A DNA stretch of 64,000 nucleotides from Desulfosporosinus acidiphilus SJ4 (GCF_000255115.2 NC_018068.1:4373977-4437976); one strand, 5' to 3'; numbered from the stretch's first letter, positions 49,328 through 59,456 are shown. Notes: a model not told the origin generated them from the letters alone. Translations and numbers: made by a program.

Positions 49328-50662
49328 CTATAGCCTAGAACACGAATCACTGACCGAATTAGGTGTTCTTTTGAGCGATATAGGTGCTCTGCTTGCGTGT
49401 GACAAATGCTCAGTTTCACCGAGATCACTGATCTGGTGAAACGAAATATTCATTTTATTATGGATTCCAAATAAAACGCTACTTAACAAACTTGCTGTAA
49501 AAAGTATTTCGAAGCATCCAGTTTGACTATAGATACCAGTTACTACCAGTGTCAAAAATGTAATGGATACTAAAAGCGCTCTTATTATTTTAACAAAAGC
49601 ATTATATTGTACATGTTCTACTTCTTTTAAAAAATCATTAAATCTATATAAAAATAAAAAAAACATTAACAATCCAAATAGCCCAGTCTTTATTAAAATC
49701 ATATAATATCCATTATGTGTTATAACCACTTCATCATAAACCTGACCATTTAAATCTATATTTATGCCTAAATCGACCAAAGATCCTAAACCATATCCAA
49801 ATAACTTCTTAGTTATAGTTCCGTTTTCGAACATTTCTTTAGTCCTATATGCTTCATATCCCCGCCAATTTTTATTAATCTCGGCAATATCAGAATAATC
49901 AGAAGGGCTTATTTCATTAATAGAGTTAGCAATTTTATTATAAAACACAAATACTGGAGATTCTTTCATACCTGTTAAAAATATAGAAAATGAACCTAAA
50001 ATGATTAAAGTCGTTAATAAAAAAATTAGCGATTTAAATTTTTTTTTACTTCTGTTAAAAATCAAGAAAAAGACAAGAATTATTGATACTCCAAATACAA
50101 CTCTAGATAAGTATGAAATTATAGAACATAATAATATAAATATAATAATTCTTTTTAATATTTTGTTGTATAAATTTTTACTATTAAAAATTAAACTTAT
50201 AGCAATTACTTCTATATAACTATCTAGACCACCATATTCTCTTATACTATTATAATCACCTAAAACTGAAGGTTTATATATAAATTTACCAATATGAATT
50301 AAAGAAATAATTATTGCAATATTGATTATTATTTTGGTTACAGTTTCTACGTCATTTATTTTTTTGGTTAACATAAAACCAGTCATGAGAATAATTATTG
50401 GATTTGCAAAATAAAAAATATCATGTTGAATATAATAGTTTTGATTATTCATACTATTTATTAAACCGATTATTAATAAGAGTATATTAGGTAATAATAA
50501 AGCAAACATTTTCTTTTGAATTTTAAATTTATTTCTTATTAATAAAATCAGACTAACTAATAACATTACAAAAAAGTTAATTTTATATGAAAAGAAATAA
50601 AAACTAAAGAATATTAAATATATTACATTTTGTTCCGTTTTTCTTTTATCTATATAGATCAT
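49328..50662 (-). CDS. Wzy/O-antigen-ligase-like polymerase
   Basis: 444 residues with about 10-12 spans and a large loop (residues about 235-310) before YGLGSLVDLGINIDLN ... ITHNGYYMILIKTGLFGLLMFFLFL. The HNGY motif after the loop is typical for Wzy/WaaL-type proteins. It probably polymerises the repeat units outside the membrane. The last 35 residues (ISDLGETEHLSHASRAPISLKRTPN...) are polar, have different base use and contain a palindrome, so the natural C-terminus may be lost. It overlaps the upstream GT2 gene by 17 bases. Confidence 0.8.
   Translation of the reverse strand: MIYIDKRKTEQNVIYLIFFSFYFFSYKINFFVMLLVSLILLIRNKFKIQKKMFALLLPNILLLIIGLINSMNNQNYYIQHDIFYFANPIIILMTGFMLTKKINDVETVTKIIINIAIIISLIHIGKFIYKPSVLGDYNSIREYGGLDSYIEVIAISLIFNSKNLYNKILKRIIIFILLCSIISYLSRVVFGVSIILVFFLIFNRSKKKFKSLIFLLTTLIILGSFSIFLTGMKESPVFVFYNKIANSINEISPSDYSDIAEINKNWRGYEAYRTKEMFENGTITKKLFGYGLGSLVDLGINIDLNGQVYDEVVITHNGYYMILIKTGLFGLLMFFLFLYRFNDFLKEVEHVQYNAFVKIIRALLVSITFLTLVVTGIYSQTGCFEILFTASLLSSVLFGIHNKMNISFHQISDLGETEHLSHASRAPISLKRTPNSVSDSCSRL
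49413..49442. repeat. 30-bp palindrome at the end of the polymerase gene
   Basis: GTTTCACC(G)AGATCA and TGATCT(G)GTGAAAC mirror each other with only the G/G positions and centre unpaired. It lies within the foreign-looking 3' end. Confidence 0.6.
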
Positions 50663-51512
50663 TTTTAATCTCCAAGACTTTTAGAAAAATATGTTTTTCA
50701 ATTATACTTAATTCAGCAAACAGATGAAAAAGTAATTTTTGCAAAAAGTTTATTTTAAGATAGTAATTATTGTATATCCTTGTACTATTTATTAATGTTT
50801 TGTATTTTTTTATCAAATTCAAATTCCTATTTATTGATACAGAGTGGCTATGATAGTAAGTAATATCAGGAATAAGCACATTCTTATAACCATGTTGTTT
50901 CAATCTATAACCTAAAACATTTTCTTCCATATATAAAAAAGTTCTTTCGTCAAAATAATTAATATTTTTAATAGCTTCGGTACTAATCATAAAAAATGAA
51001 CCTGGCAAAACTTCAACCAAAATGTATTTACTAGTTTTCCTAGCTTTCTTATTCTCTCTTTGGAAAAATCTATTTAGGAAAAACAAAGATTTAATTGTAT
51101 CAAAAAAAGTAGGCAATTTCCAGGATTCCAAAGTTCCATTCTGCTCACTAATCATCCTAGGCGCTACTATGCCGACCTTTTCAATTTCATTATAAACTTT
51201 TATCATTTCGTTTATAATTTTATTGTCAAAGTGTACATCAGGATTAGCAATAATAAAGTAACTTATACCGAAATTCCTTAAGGCGTATTTTATTCCAAAA
51301 TTATTTCCATACGCATAGCCGCCATTTCTTTCTGTTTTGATAATATCTATTTTTTGAGACTTTGATTGCATTAATACTGAAAAGGAATTATCAGTTGAAC
51401 AGTTATCAACAACAATAATTTTAAAAAATGAATCATAGTCTTTAACTGAGTTTATAAAGTTTCTAGTCGTGTCTAAGTCATTGTAATTTAATACTACTAG
51501 TGCTATTTCCAT
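50646..51512 (-). CDS. GT2 glycosyltransferase (rhamnosyltransferase-like)
   Basis: 288 residues. IALVVLNYNDLDTTRNFINSV, VVDNCSTDNS, GYAYGNNFGIKYAL and FIIANPDVHFD (metal-binding region) are GT2 motifs; SFFMISTEAIKNINYFDERTFLYMEE is the second half. The start ATG 51512 lies in the end of the preceding gene (35-base overlap). Confidence 0.87.
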   Translation of the reverse strand: MEIALVVLNYNDLDTTRNFINSVKDYDSFFKIIVVDNCSTDNSFSVLMQSKSQKIDIIKTERNGGYAYGNNFGIKYALRNFGISYFIIANPDVHFDNKIINEMIKVYNEIEKVGIVAPRMISEQNGTLESWKLPTFFDTIKSLFFLNRFFQRENKKARKTSKYILVEVLPGSFFMISTEAIKNINYFDERTFLYMEENVLGYRLKQHGYKNVLIPDITYYHSHSVSINRNLNLIKKYKTLINSTRIYNNYYLKINFLQKLLFHLFAELSIIEKHIFLKVLEIKNDLYR

Positions 51513-52731
51513 TTTTTGTCACTTCATCTCTTTGTATAAAGTAAGAAAAAAATATACTTTCATATCTTTCAATAATGTATTCCCAACCATAACAGTCATT
51601 GATTCTCTTTCTCGCAAGCGTGCTCAATTCATGAGTTTCTTTAGGACTCATTTTGTCTGCTACATCGATTAATTTAGCAAGACTCATATCTTCCTTCATC
51701 CAATAAATAGCCCCATCTTCACCGACTTCCCGATTAAATCCTACATCCAGTAATAAGTTCAGATCTGTGCTGCCAAGAGCTTCCAATAAGCTTGGATTAG
51801 TTCCTCCCACTTCATGACCGTGAATATAACCATAAGCATTTTCTCTAATTTTCGTGAGTAATTGCTGTTCATATACTGTACCAACAAATTTGATTCTTTT
51901 ATCGTTTTCAAACCCAGTTGCTAATTTAAGTTTATCATAAAAAGGATTATTTCTAATTTCAGTAATTATAACAATATCTTTATCTGTGTTCGATCTCATA
52001 AACTCTCGAATGATTGTCTCATAATTGTTTTCCGGTACAAATCTTCCGACAACAAGATAGTACTCATGAGGTCTGACATTCTTGTTTTGATACCAAGCCA
52101 CAACTTTTTGATCGTCATCCATTAATTTTGACTTAGTAGTTTCTGATCCATAAGCAATAAAAGTTGTGTTCGGATTGAATTTTTTATACCGTGTCTTAAT
52201 ATACTTTTGAATATTCTTACTGTCACAAATTAAAACATCCGAATACTTTACCATTAGCATTTCCGAAATTCTCCAATACCTCCTGACTAGTGCATTCCAC
52301 TTAGCCCTTTTCCATTCATGCCCATCGGGATTAACATAAAGTCGCCCGCCAAGTTTTTCAATCTTCGCCTTATAATACCCAATGAAAGGACCGATACGGC
52401 AAGCAAGCACATAAATAATTGGGTGCTGAATTTTGTTAGACTTGATATACGCTAAACAATACTTCAAAGACTCCACATCATAAAAAATTGCTTTGGCTGG
52501 TCCTATATTATAACCTTTAATATCAAAACATTTTGCACCATTATGGGAAAACGTACGCAATTTCTCATTATCATCCACAAGACACGAAACGTGATACTGA
52601 ATATCAGGAGATTTTTGATAAAGAGTAAGCTTTTCTACAAAGGTTTCAAATCCGCCGTACCTAGCCGGAATTCCCTTTGAGCCTATAATAAAAACGTGTT
52701 GTTTTTCTATTTCGGTCATCTTAGTACACAA
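51478..52731 (-). CDS. DUF1972 rhamnosyltransferase (Cps2T/RgpA-like)
   Basis: 417 residues. FIIGSKGIPARYGGFETFVEKLTLY is the DUF1972 start of beta-1,4-rhamnosyltransferases such as Cps2T; the rest is GT4 (YLVVGRFVPENNYETIIREF ... YIHGHEVGGTNPSLLEALGS). It usually adds the second sugar, rhamnose, to the lipid-linked primer. The start is TTG 52731 behind GAGG; ATG 52719 is the alternative. It directly follows the rfb genes. Confidence 0.9.
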   Translation of the reverse strand: MCTKMTEIEKQHVFIIGSKGIPARYGGFETFVEKLTLYQKSPDIQYHVSCLVDDNEKLRTFSHNGAKCFDIKGYNIGPAKAIFYDVESLKYCLAYIKSNKIQHPIIYVLACRIGPFIGYYKAKIEKLGGRLYVNPDGHEWKRAKWNALVRRYWRISEMLMVKYSDVLICDSKNIQKYIKTRYKKFNPNTTFIAYGSETTKSKLMDDDQKVVAWYQNKNVRPHEYYLVVGRFVPENNYETIIREFMRSNTDKDIVIITEIRNNPFYDKLKLATGFENDKRIKFVGTVYEQQLLTKIRENAYGYIHGHEVGGTNPSLLEALGSTDLNLLLDVGFNREVGEDGAIYWMKEDMSLAKLIDVADKMSPKETHELSTLARKRINDCYGWEYIIERYESIFFSYFIQRDEVTKNGNSTSSIKLQ

Positions 52732-52779
52732 TTTATCAACCTCACATATTTAAAACGAAAAATACAGTTCTAGTTAATG

Positions 52780-53334
52780 TCAGAACTTTATCATATCCGT
52801 TAATCCCAGCCACTTTTGATCCTTTTCACTCATTATGAGTTCTATGCCCTCGAGGATCGGCCACTTAATTCCAATTTCAGGATCATTCCAAGCTAAACCG
52901 CACTCATCACCCGGATGATAAAAATCAGTAACCTTATAACAGAATTCTGCTTCATCGGATAGAACCAAAAAACCATGCGCAAACCCCTCACTGATATAGA
53001 ACTGCTTCTTGTTTTCCGCTGTCAACTCCACACCGTACCATATACCATACGTTGCCGAATTGTGTCTCAGATCGACAGCAACATCAAAAACAGAACCTCG
53101 AATTACACGAACCAACTTGCCCTGAGGAAAATGTTTCTGGTAATGTAGACCACGCAGAACTCCTTTTACAGACATTGACTGGTTATCCTGAACAAATACC
53201 ATGTCTAATCCTGCTTCATGCATATCCTTCTGATTATATGTTTCCATAAAGTACCCTCTACTGTCTCCATGAACAGCAGGCTCTATTATATATAGTCCCT
53301 CAATCGGACATGTGCTTACTTTTATCTGTCCCAT
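52780..53334 (-). CDS. rfbC: dTDP-4-dehydrorhamnose 3,5-epimerase
   Basis: 184 residues. GDSRGYFMETYNQKDM, FVQDNQSMSVKGVLRGLHYQ (with the catalytic His) and FYISEGFAHGFLVLSDEAEFCYKVTDFY are RmlC motifs. Third step of dTDP-L-rhamnose synthesis. Confidence 0.96.
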   Translation of the reverse strand: MGQIKVSTCPIEGLYIIEPAVHGDSRGYFMETYNQKDMHEAGLDMVFVQDNQSMSVKGVLRGLHYQKHFPQGKLVRVIRGSVFDVAVDLRHNSATYGIWYGVELTAENKKQFYISEGFAHGFLVLSDEAEFCYKVTDFYHPGDECGLAWNDPEIGIKWPILEGIELIMSEKDQKWLGLTDMIKF

Positions 53335-53346
53335 AATAACGCTCCA

Positions 53347-54210
53347 TTACAACTTTATTTCTTTTAGATAACGGCTCAACGCATCCTGCCATGAAGGCAA
53401 TCTATCGAACCCATTATCAGTTAACTTCTTCTTACTCATCCGGCTGTTAGAAGGTCTTTTTGCCTTTGCTGGATAAGTGCTACTATCTACTGGATCAATC
53501 GAAATATTCTTGTAGATAGGGTCTATTTCTGCTGCCTGTCTAAAAATTTTACAGGCAAACTCATACCAAGAACAAAAGCCTTCATTCGTGGCATGATAAC
53601 GACCATATTTTTCAGTCTCAACCATATCAATCAGAAGACGAGCAAGATCGAATGTATAAGTAGGAGAACCAATCTGATCATCTACAATATTAAGATGAGT
53701 GTTCGTCTTACCTAGATTTAACATTGTTTTAACAAAGTTCTTGCCATTAACACCAAATACCCATGCAATACGAACGATGAAGTATTTTGATAAATTACTT
53801 TCTACTACGACCTCGCCTTCATACTTCGTTTGTCCATATACATTAAGTGGATTTCGTTCATCATCTGGAAGCCATGGTCTAGTGCCCTGCCCGTTAAAAA
53901 CATAGTCTGTAGATAAATATAACATCTTAATATCGAGTTTTTTGCAGATCTTTACAATGTTTTCTGTCCCAGTCGCATTAGCAAGTCTGCATTTTTCTAT
54001 ATTATCCTCTGCCGCATCTACCTCTGTCCATGCAGCACAATGGATTACTGCATTAGGGTTGGCCTCCTCAATTATTTTTTCCACGGATTCCGAATCCGTG
54101 ATATCCATCTCCTGAATATCAACACCAATTGCCGTGTAGCCTCGATTTTTTATTTCATTAACGACATCAAAACCGAGTTGTCCCTTTGCACCGGTAACAA
54201 GTATTTTCAT
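53347..54210 (-). CDS. rfbD: dTDP-4-dehydrorhamnose reductase
   Basis: 287 residues. ILVTGAKGQLGFDVV (NADPH binding), MLYLSTDYVFNGQG with YGQTKYEGE (catalytic Tyr-Lys) and FVKTMLNLGKT are RmlD motifs. It lies 12 bases before rfbC. Last step to dTDP-L-rhamnose. Confidence 0.96.
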   Translation of the reverse strand: MKILVTGAKGQLGFDVVNEIKNRGYTAIGVDIQEMDITDSESVEKIIEEANPNAVIHCAAWTEVDAAEDNIEKCRLANATGTENIVKICKKLDIKMLYLSTDYVFNGQGTRPWLPDDERNPLNVYGQTKYEGEVVVESNLSKYFIVRIAWVFGVNGKNFVKTMLNLGKTNTHLNIVDDQIGSPTYTFDLARLLIDMVETEKYGRYHATNEGFCSWYEFACKIFRQAAEIDPIYKNISIDPVDSSTYPAKAKRPSNSRMSKKKLTDNGFDRLPSWQDALSRYLKEIKL

Positions 54211-54262
54211 TGATCTTCTCCTCTATTGAATAGACTTAACAATAAGTAGCTTTCTTTACTTC

Positions 54263-55291
54263 TTAACTAACTATTTTGTTACCATACGTATTCCCAAGGT
54301 ACTTAGTATACTCCCCGGAGAGAATTTCTTCCCACCACTTCTTATTATCTAAATACCACTGAATAGTCTTTCTGATACCATCCTCAAATTTTGTTTCGGG
54401 AAACCAACCGAGCTCATTATAGATTTTGGTGGGATCGATAGCATAACGCATATCATGACCTGGACGGTCAGTAACAAATGTTATTAGACTTTCAGGCTTG
54501 TCTAACTCACGAAGAATAGTTTTTACTACCTCGAGATTAGTTCTTTCATTATGCCCACCAATATTATAGACTTCGCCCAAGCGGCCTTTCCTCATTACCT
54601 GATCTATTGCTGAGCAATGATCCCTCACATAGAGCCAGTCTCTTACATTCTCGCCTTTACCATAAACAGGTAAAGATTGATCAGCTAAAGCTCGGCTAAT
54701 CATAAGAGGTATCAACTTCTCCGGAAAATGGTATGGCCCATAATTGTTTGAACATCGTGTAATCGATACAGGCAGTTTATATGTTCTATAGTAGGCAAGT
54801 ACCAATAAATCTGCACCAGCTTTACTAGAGCTATAAGGGCTACTTGTATAAAGTGGGGTATCCTCAGTAAAGAATAGATCAGGACGATCTAATGGAAGGT
54901 CGCCGTATACTTCGTCCGTAGAAACTTGATGGAAACGAGTAATACCATATTTCCTGCATGCATCCATTAGAACTCCAGTACCGATCACGTTAGTCTCAAG
55001 GAAAATACCTGGATTTTCTATACTTCTATCCACATGACTCTCGGCCGCAAAATTGACTACAATGTCCGGACGTTCTTCTTCAAATATCTTAAAAATAGCT
55101 TTTCGATCAGAAATATCCGCCTTAACAAACTTAAAATTGGGATTATTCATAGCCTCTTCAAGTGTTGAAAGGTTTCCGGCGTATGTTAGACTATCGAGAC
55201 AAATGATTTGGTCCTCTGGGTTCTCTTGTAATTCAAAGTAAACGAAATTGGAGCCAATAAAACCTGCTCCCCCGGTTACAATAATTTTCAC
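54263..55291 (-). CDS. rfbB: dTDP-glucose 4,6-dehydratase
   Basis: 342 residues. IIVTGGAGFIGSNFVYF (NAD binding), FAAESHVDRSI, VSTDEVYGDL and YSSSKAGADLL (Tyr-Lys) are RmlB motifs. It makes dTDP-4-keto-6-deoxyglucose from the rfbA product. Confidence 0.97.
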   Translation of the reverse strand: MKIIVTGGAGFIGSNFVYFELQENPEDQIICLDSLTYAGNLSTLEEAMNNPNFKFVKADISDRKAIFKIFEEERPDIVVNFAAESHVDRSIENPGIFLETNVIGTGVLMDACRKYGITRFHQVSTDEVYGDLPLDRPDLFFTEDTPLYTSSPYSSSKAGADLLVLAYYRTYKLPVSITRCSNNYGPYHFPEKLIPLMISRALADQSLPVYGKGENVRDWLYVRDHCSAIDQVMRKGRLGEVYNIGGHNERTNLEVVKTILRELDKPESLITFVTDRPGHDMRYAIDPTKIYNELGWFPETKFEDGIRKTIQWYLDNKKWWEEILSGEYTKYLGNTYGNKIVS

Positions 55292-55304
55292 AGTCTCTTC
55301 TCCC

Positions 55305-56204
55305 TTATATTGCGTGTATCTTGTCTAGGTATTTTCCACCCAGTACATCCATTAAATAAGCCCCATACCCGTTTTTCTTAAGTGGGTCAATTGACTTAAT
55401 TAACTGTTCTCTATCAATCCAACCGTTTAAATAGCCAATTTCCTCAAGACAACCGATTTTTCGATGCTGATGTGTCTCCACAGTCTTCACGAAATTCGTA
55501 GCTTCTACAAGACTCTCGTGAGTACCCGTATCTAGCCAAGTAAAGCCTTGGCCAAGCAATTCAACATTCAGTTCCCCGTTTTGAAGATAAATGCGATTGA
55601 GATCTGTTATTTCAAGTTCACCTCTAGCCGAGGGCGATAAACTTTTTGCATATTCAACTACACGATTATCATAAAAATACAATCCAGTTACACAATAGTT
55701 TGATTTGGGGTTTAAAGGCTTCTCTTCTATTGAAATGGCTTTCCCATTCTTATCAAACTCAACAATACCAAAACGTTCGGGGTCATCTACATAATACCCA
55801 AACACTGTAGCAATCTTATCGTGAGCGTAAGTCACAGCATTTTTTAGCCGCTCTTTAAGACCATGACCAGCAAAGATATTATCCCCTAGAACCATTGCTA
55901 CATTGTCATCACCAATAAATTTCTCACCTATAATAAAAGCCTGTGCCAGGCCGTCAGGACTGAGTTGAACTGCATAAGATAGTCTTATACCAAACTGATC
56001 GCCGTCGCCCATAAGTGCTCTAAATCTAGGAGTATCGGCAGGAGTGCTTATAATCAAAATATCCCTTATACCTGCATCCATTAATACACTTAACGGATAG
56101 TAAATCATTGGCTTGTCGTAGATTGGCAACAACTGCTTAGAAGTAACCATTGTTAATGGATAAAGTCTGGTACCGGAGCCTCCGGCTAGCACTATACCTT
56201 TCAT
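55305..56204 (-). CDS. rfbA: Glucose-1-phosphate thymidylyltransferase
   Basis: 299 residues. [44 protein letters not shown] and [13 protein letters not shown] are RmlA motifs. ATG 56204 follows AAGGGGA; the frame runs eight codons further. First step of dTDP-rhamnose synthesis and first gene of the rfbABDC run. Confidence 0.97.
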   Translation of the reverse strand: MKGIVLAGGSGTRLYPLTMVTSKQLLPIYDKPMIYYPLSVLMDAGIRDILIISTPADTPRFRALMGDGDQFGIRLSYAVQLSPDGLAQAFIIGEKFIGDDNVAMVLGDNIFAGHGLKERLKNAVTYAHDKIATVFGYYVDDPERFGIVEFDKNGKAISIEEKPLNPKSNYCVTGLYFYDNRVVEYAKSLSPSARGELEITDLNRIYLQNGELNVELLGQGFTWLDTGTHESLVEATNFVKTVETHQHRKIGCLEEIGYLNGWIDREQLIKSIDPLKKNGYGAYLMDVLGGKYLDKIHAI

Positions 56205-56273
56205 ATCTAAGATTCCCCTTAACATCATTTCATAAGTATTGATTCATTAGGTTTAGATATCAAGTCTATGTTT

Positions 56274-57665
56274 TCAACTCGCACCCTTCCTCATCAACAC
56301 CACTGGCACAGTCTTTGCCAAAATCTTCACATCCATCCACAGCGACCACCGCTCAACGTAATCAGCATCCATTGCCATCCACTCTTCAAAGTCCACTTCA
56401 TTACGACCACTAATTTGCCAAATACACGTAATCCCTGGTTTTACCGCCAACCGTTTCCGATGCTTAAGATCATACATATTTACCTCACTCGGTAGTGGAG
56501 GCCGCGGCCCCACAAGACTCATGTCACCAATCAATACATTCCACAACTGCGGTAACTCATCCAAACTCGTTTTCCTTAAAAACCTTCCAACCGACGTAAC
56601 CCTTGGATCATTCGTAATTTTAAACACCGGCCCGCTCATCTCATTAAGATGAGCTAACTTCTCCCTTAACTCTTCTGCATTAACAACCATCGATCTAAAC
56701 TTGTACATTTTAAACGTTCGCCCATTGACACCCACACGATCTTGAGCAAATATCACTGGCCCTTCAGCCGTCAGCTTAATAGCAATCGCAATGGCCAAGA
56801 GAATTGGACTAATAACTATAAGACCAGCGCCTGTAAGAACAATATCGAATATCCTCTTGGCTAATTCATGCCAGGGACGCCTGGCTCCTCCGTCGTACGC
56901 AACCATCGCCAATCCATCAAAATCAACAGGCCTGCTTCGCGTTACCTTTGCAATCAAATCATCGAGAAGAATCGTTACTGTTTTACCCATTTCATTGAGC
57001 AAATCCACACAAATTTTAACTCTTTCATCGGATAAGGGGGCTGTGATTACCGTAAGATCGACGATTTTCATACTAATCACAGTTTGAAGATTCGAGTAAT
57101 CTCCTAAGTAAGGGATTTCTAAGCTGTTCCTTTCCGGTGCCAAATAACCAATGACTTTATATCCCAACTGAGGGTTAGAATTGACCTTCTCCAGATAAGT
57201 GTGAGCTGCTGCGCCGCTACCTAGAATTAGAACATAACGAGTATTGCGACCGATAGTGCGCCATGCTTGTAGGAACAAACGGACCACCAAGTGAAAACCT
57301 AACGTCAAACACAAAGCCACTATCTCAAAGTAAAATACAAATCGGTTATGGATCATCGTTGGATCATATAACGTCACCGAAGCAATGGTTATAACGAAGG
57401 TTAAAAGATGTGCTTTAATCAATTGCTTAACCTCAAATAGCGTTGTCATAAACCGCCTAGACTGATATATACGATATATGTTAGCACCAATAATCCAGCA
57501 AAAGATATAGACGAGAAATATGAGAAAGTACTGTTCCCAGACTCTTCCGACTAAGGCATGTTTATAGTGATATATTTCCACACTAAAATAGAAACCTAAT
57601 CCCAGAATAACTAAATCGACGAACTGGGAAATATCATCTAAAATCGCCTCGTGTTCTCTTAACAC
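56274..57665 (-). CDS. Undecaprenyl-phosphate sugar phosphotransferase (WbaP/WcaJ-like)
   Basis: 463 residues. Four to five N-terminal spans and a CoA-binding-like middle (VLILGSGAAAHTYLEKV) precede the sugar transferase domain: FAQDRVGVNGRTFKMYKFRSMVVNAEEL, KTSLDELPQLWNVLIGDMSLVGPRPPLP and RLAVKPGITCIWQISGRNEVDFEEW. It starts repeat-unit synthesis on undecaprenyl phosphate; DUF1972 and rfb neighbours suit a glucose- or galactose-1-phosphate primer followed by rhamnose. GTG 57665 follows GGAGG; an ATG 12 codons earlier is a weaker start. Confidence 0.93.
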   Translation of the reverse strand: MLREHEAILDDISQFVDLVILGLGFYFSVEIYHYKHALVGRVWEQYFLIFLVYIFCWIIGANIYRIYQSRRFMTTLFEVKQLIKAHLLTFVITIASVTLYDPTMIHNRFVFYFEIVALCLTLGFHLVVRLFLQAWRTIGRNTRYVLILGSGAAAHTYLEKVNSNPQLGYKVIGYLAPERNSLEIPYLGDYSNLQTVISMKIVDLTVITAPLSDERVKICVDLLNEMGKTVTILLDDLIAKVTRSRPVDFDGLAMVAYDGGARRPWHELAKRIFDIVLTGAGLIVISPILLAIAIAIKLTAEGPVIFAQDRVGVNGRTFKMYKFRSMVVNAEELREKLAHLNEMSGPVFKITNDPRVTSVGRFLRKTSLDELPQLWNVLIGDMSLVGPRPPLPSEVNMYDLKHRKRLAVKPGITCIWQISGRNEVDFEEWMAMDADYVERWSLWMDVKILAKTVPVVLMRKGAS

Positions 57666-57956
57666 AATCTTTCCTCCCCAAGGTAACCTGTCTCTATACA
57701 TACTTGGTAAAAGCCTATCCGACTTGACAACTCCGCCTACATCTCTTACTGCTTATTTCACTGATTACGGTCTAACGTAACCAAGGTGATGCAATAGGAG
57801 CAGTCATCATTCAAGGCTTAGAAACAAGGGCAACTATGTTCTTCGGCCTTTTAGATCACCATTTTCTATCACATGAAATATTTCAAAGCTCTGATTGACA
57901 GACTCTAATTTCTCCCAAGCCCGCTCTATAGCGGATTACAGAACTTCAGACATCTC

Positions 57957-58280
57957 CTACCCCTTACTTAAATTCCCAATTCCCATACCATCCACAGTTC
58001 TCAAATCCCCCCTAAACAAGTTGAACAATTGAGGCAATTTATCAATCCTCGTTTTGCAAAAAAATCTTCCTACTGTTGTTACTTTGGGATCATTGGTAAT
58101 TTTAAAAACCGGTCCGCTCATCTCATTTAAATGAGCTAAGCGCTCCAAAACTCGCTGAACCATGGATTCTCGTTCACCGCTTATGCTCTCAAGAACTTTA
58201 AGAAACTGTTTTGACCGAGCATCATTGGACAGAGGCCACAGGCGTTTGCCTGATCCCACTGAAAGTAAGATTAATCTCAT
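57957..58280 (-). pseudogene. Chimera of guanylyltransferase start and sugar-transferase piece
   Basis: The first 45 residues (LILLSVGSGKRLWPLSNDARSKQFLKVL ... GERESMVQRV) are the N-terminus of a mannose-1-phosphate guanylyltransferase, with Gly-Gly changed to Val-Gly in the nucleotide loop. At about residue 46 it switches to RLAHLNEMSGPVFKITNDP, KVTTVGRFF and KLPQLFNLFRGD, a copy of part of the priming transferase 1.5 kb away, now degenerate. It looks like the result of a deletion that joined two genes. Confidence 0.85.
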
Positions 58281-58336
58281 AAATTAATCTCCTTTTCCAA
58301 CCAATAGTATGCCAACGATGTAATTTATGCTCATAG

Positions 58337-58375
58337 CTAGGACCGTAGACCAACCTTATAGGTCTACGGTCCTAG
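58337..58375. repeat. Perfect 15-bp inverted repeat
   Basis: CTAGGACCGTAGACC and GGTCTACGGTCCTAG pair perfectly around a nine-base loop in the gap after the cps trio. No T-run follows on either strand, so it is not a normal terminator. The rest of 58281-58490 is AT-rich without a gene. Confidence 0.7.
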
Positions 58376-58484
58376 GACAAATGTACTTCTATTTACCTAT
58401 TGATATTCTTCACCTTCCTTGAATTTCCTTCAATTAAATTTAAACATTATTCCCCAAATTGTTACATTTAAGATGCATTTATAT

Positions 58485-58549
58485 ATAAAAAAGATAAAAC
58501 GAAAGAAATTATTTCATAAATTGAATTAACCTCTTTCGTTTTATCTTAA
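58485..58549 (-). terminator. Terminator of the cpsCDB-like operon
   Basis: A 16-bp perfect stem (AAGATAAAACGAAAGA/TCTTTCGTTTTATCTT) with a 25-base loop, followed on the minus strand by TTTTTT. It lies 30 bases after the phosphatase stop. Confidence 0.75.
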
Positions 58550-58578
58550 TATCTAATTTAAAAACTACTATTTCGACA

Positions 58579-59376
58579 TTATCTTCTTATTATTTCCCAA
58601 ATACTTCTTACTTTCTTCTTTCTATTTGCATCTTTCAACACATAATCCCCGTTATTACGGACAATTTCGCCTTTAAGAATGCTCTTTGGATTCTTAACAG
58701 TAACTTCTTGAAATCTTTCTTCGCCCATACTTTTCCATACCTTTTGGAGTACTTCCCTATTTGAGGATTCATTTCGTGAAACGCGATGGGCATCAGAGCC
58801 GACAAGATGAATTAAGCCACTGCTCAGCATCCGTTCCGCCAGCTGCCTAGGCTGCGGACCATATCGCCCTCTTAAGCTTCCAAGATCAATTTGAAAGAGG
58901 ATTCCTCGCTTTGCCCACTCAATCAGTTGTTCAGGTTTGGATAATAATCCCAGATATCTCTCCGGATGTGCAAGTACTGGGATTAGGCCCTTGACCTGTA
59001 ATTCGAAGAAGACTTGATCCGTATACCGGGGTATTTCCATCATTGGCAGTTCGACAAGAATATACATACCGGTGTTGCCCAAGGTCAGCAATCTGCCCTC
59101 TCGTACCCATTTGGCCATATCCGGAAAGATGTAATTCTCTGCTCCCGGGACGATTTCTACTGAAACACCTGCCTCAGCCACTGCTCGATTCACTTGCTCT
59201 GTTGCAGCAAGGATTTCTCCGGGTTTTAGATAATCCGTTCCTTCCAAGACATGCGGTGTAGCAACAATGGTCTTAAAGCCGGTTCTTTCTAACTGGCGCA
59301 CCATAAGCAGTGTTTCTTCCATGCTTTTAGACCCGTCATCGAAGCCGGGCAGAATGTGGCTGTGAATATCAATCAT
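58579..59376 (-). CDS. ywqE: CpsB/YwqE-type tyrosine-protein phosphatase
   Basis: 265 residues of the PHP type. MIDIHSHILPGFDDGSKSMEETL (metal-binding His), TIVATPHV, LAHPERY and HLVGSDAHRV are the metal sites. It removes phosphate from the CpsD-type kinase next door. ATG 59376 follows GGGAGAG. Confidence 0.93.
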   Translation of the reverse strand: MIDIHSHILPGFDDGSKSMEETLLMVRQLERTGFKTIVATPHVLEGTDYLKPGEILAATEQVNRAVAEAGVSVEIVPGAENYIFPDMAKWVREGRLLTLGNTGMYILVELPMMEIPRYTDQVFFELQVKGLIPVLAHPERYLGLLSKPEQLIEWAKRGILFQIDLGSLRGRYGPQPRQLAERMLSSGLIHLVGSDAHRVSRNESSNREVLQKVWKSMGEERFQEVTVKNPKSILKGEIVRNNGDYVLKDANRKKKVRSIWEIIRR

Positions 59377-59456
59377 TTTAAACTCTCCCAAAATCAAAAC
59401 CGACTCTTTCAATGACTTTCAGGAAAGTGGAAAGAATCGGTTTCTGGTGTTGTAAT

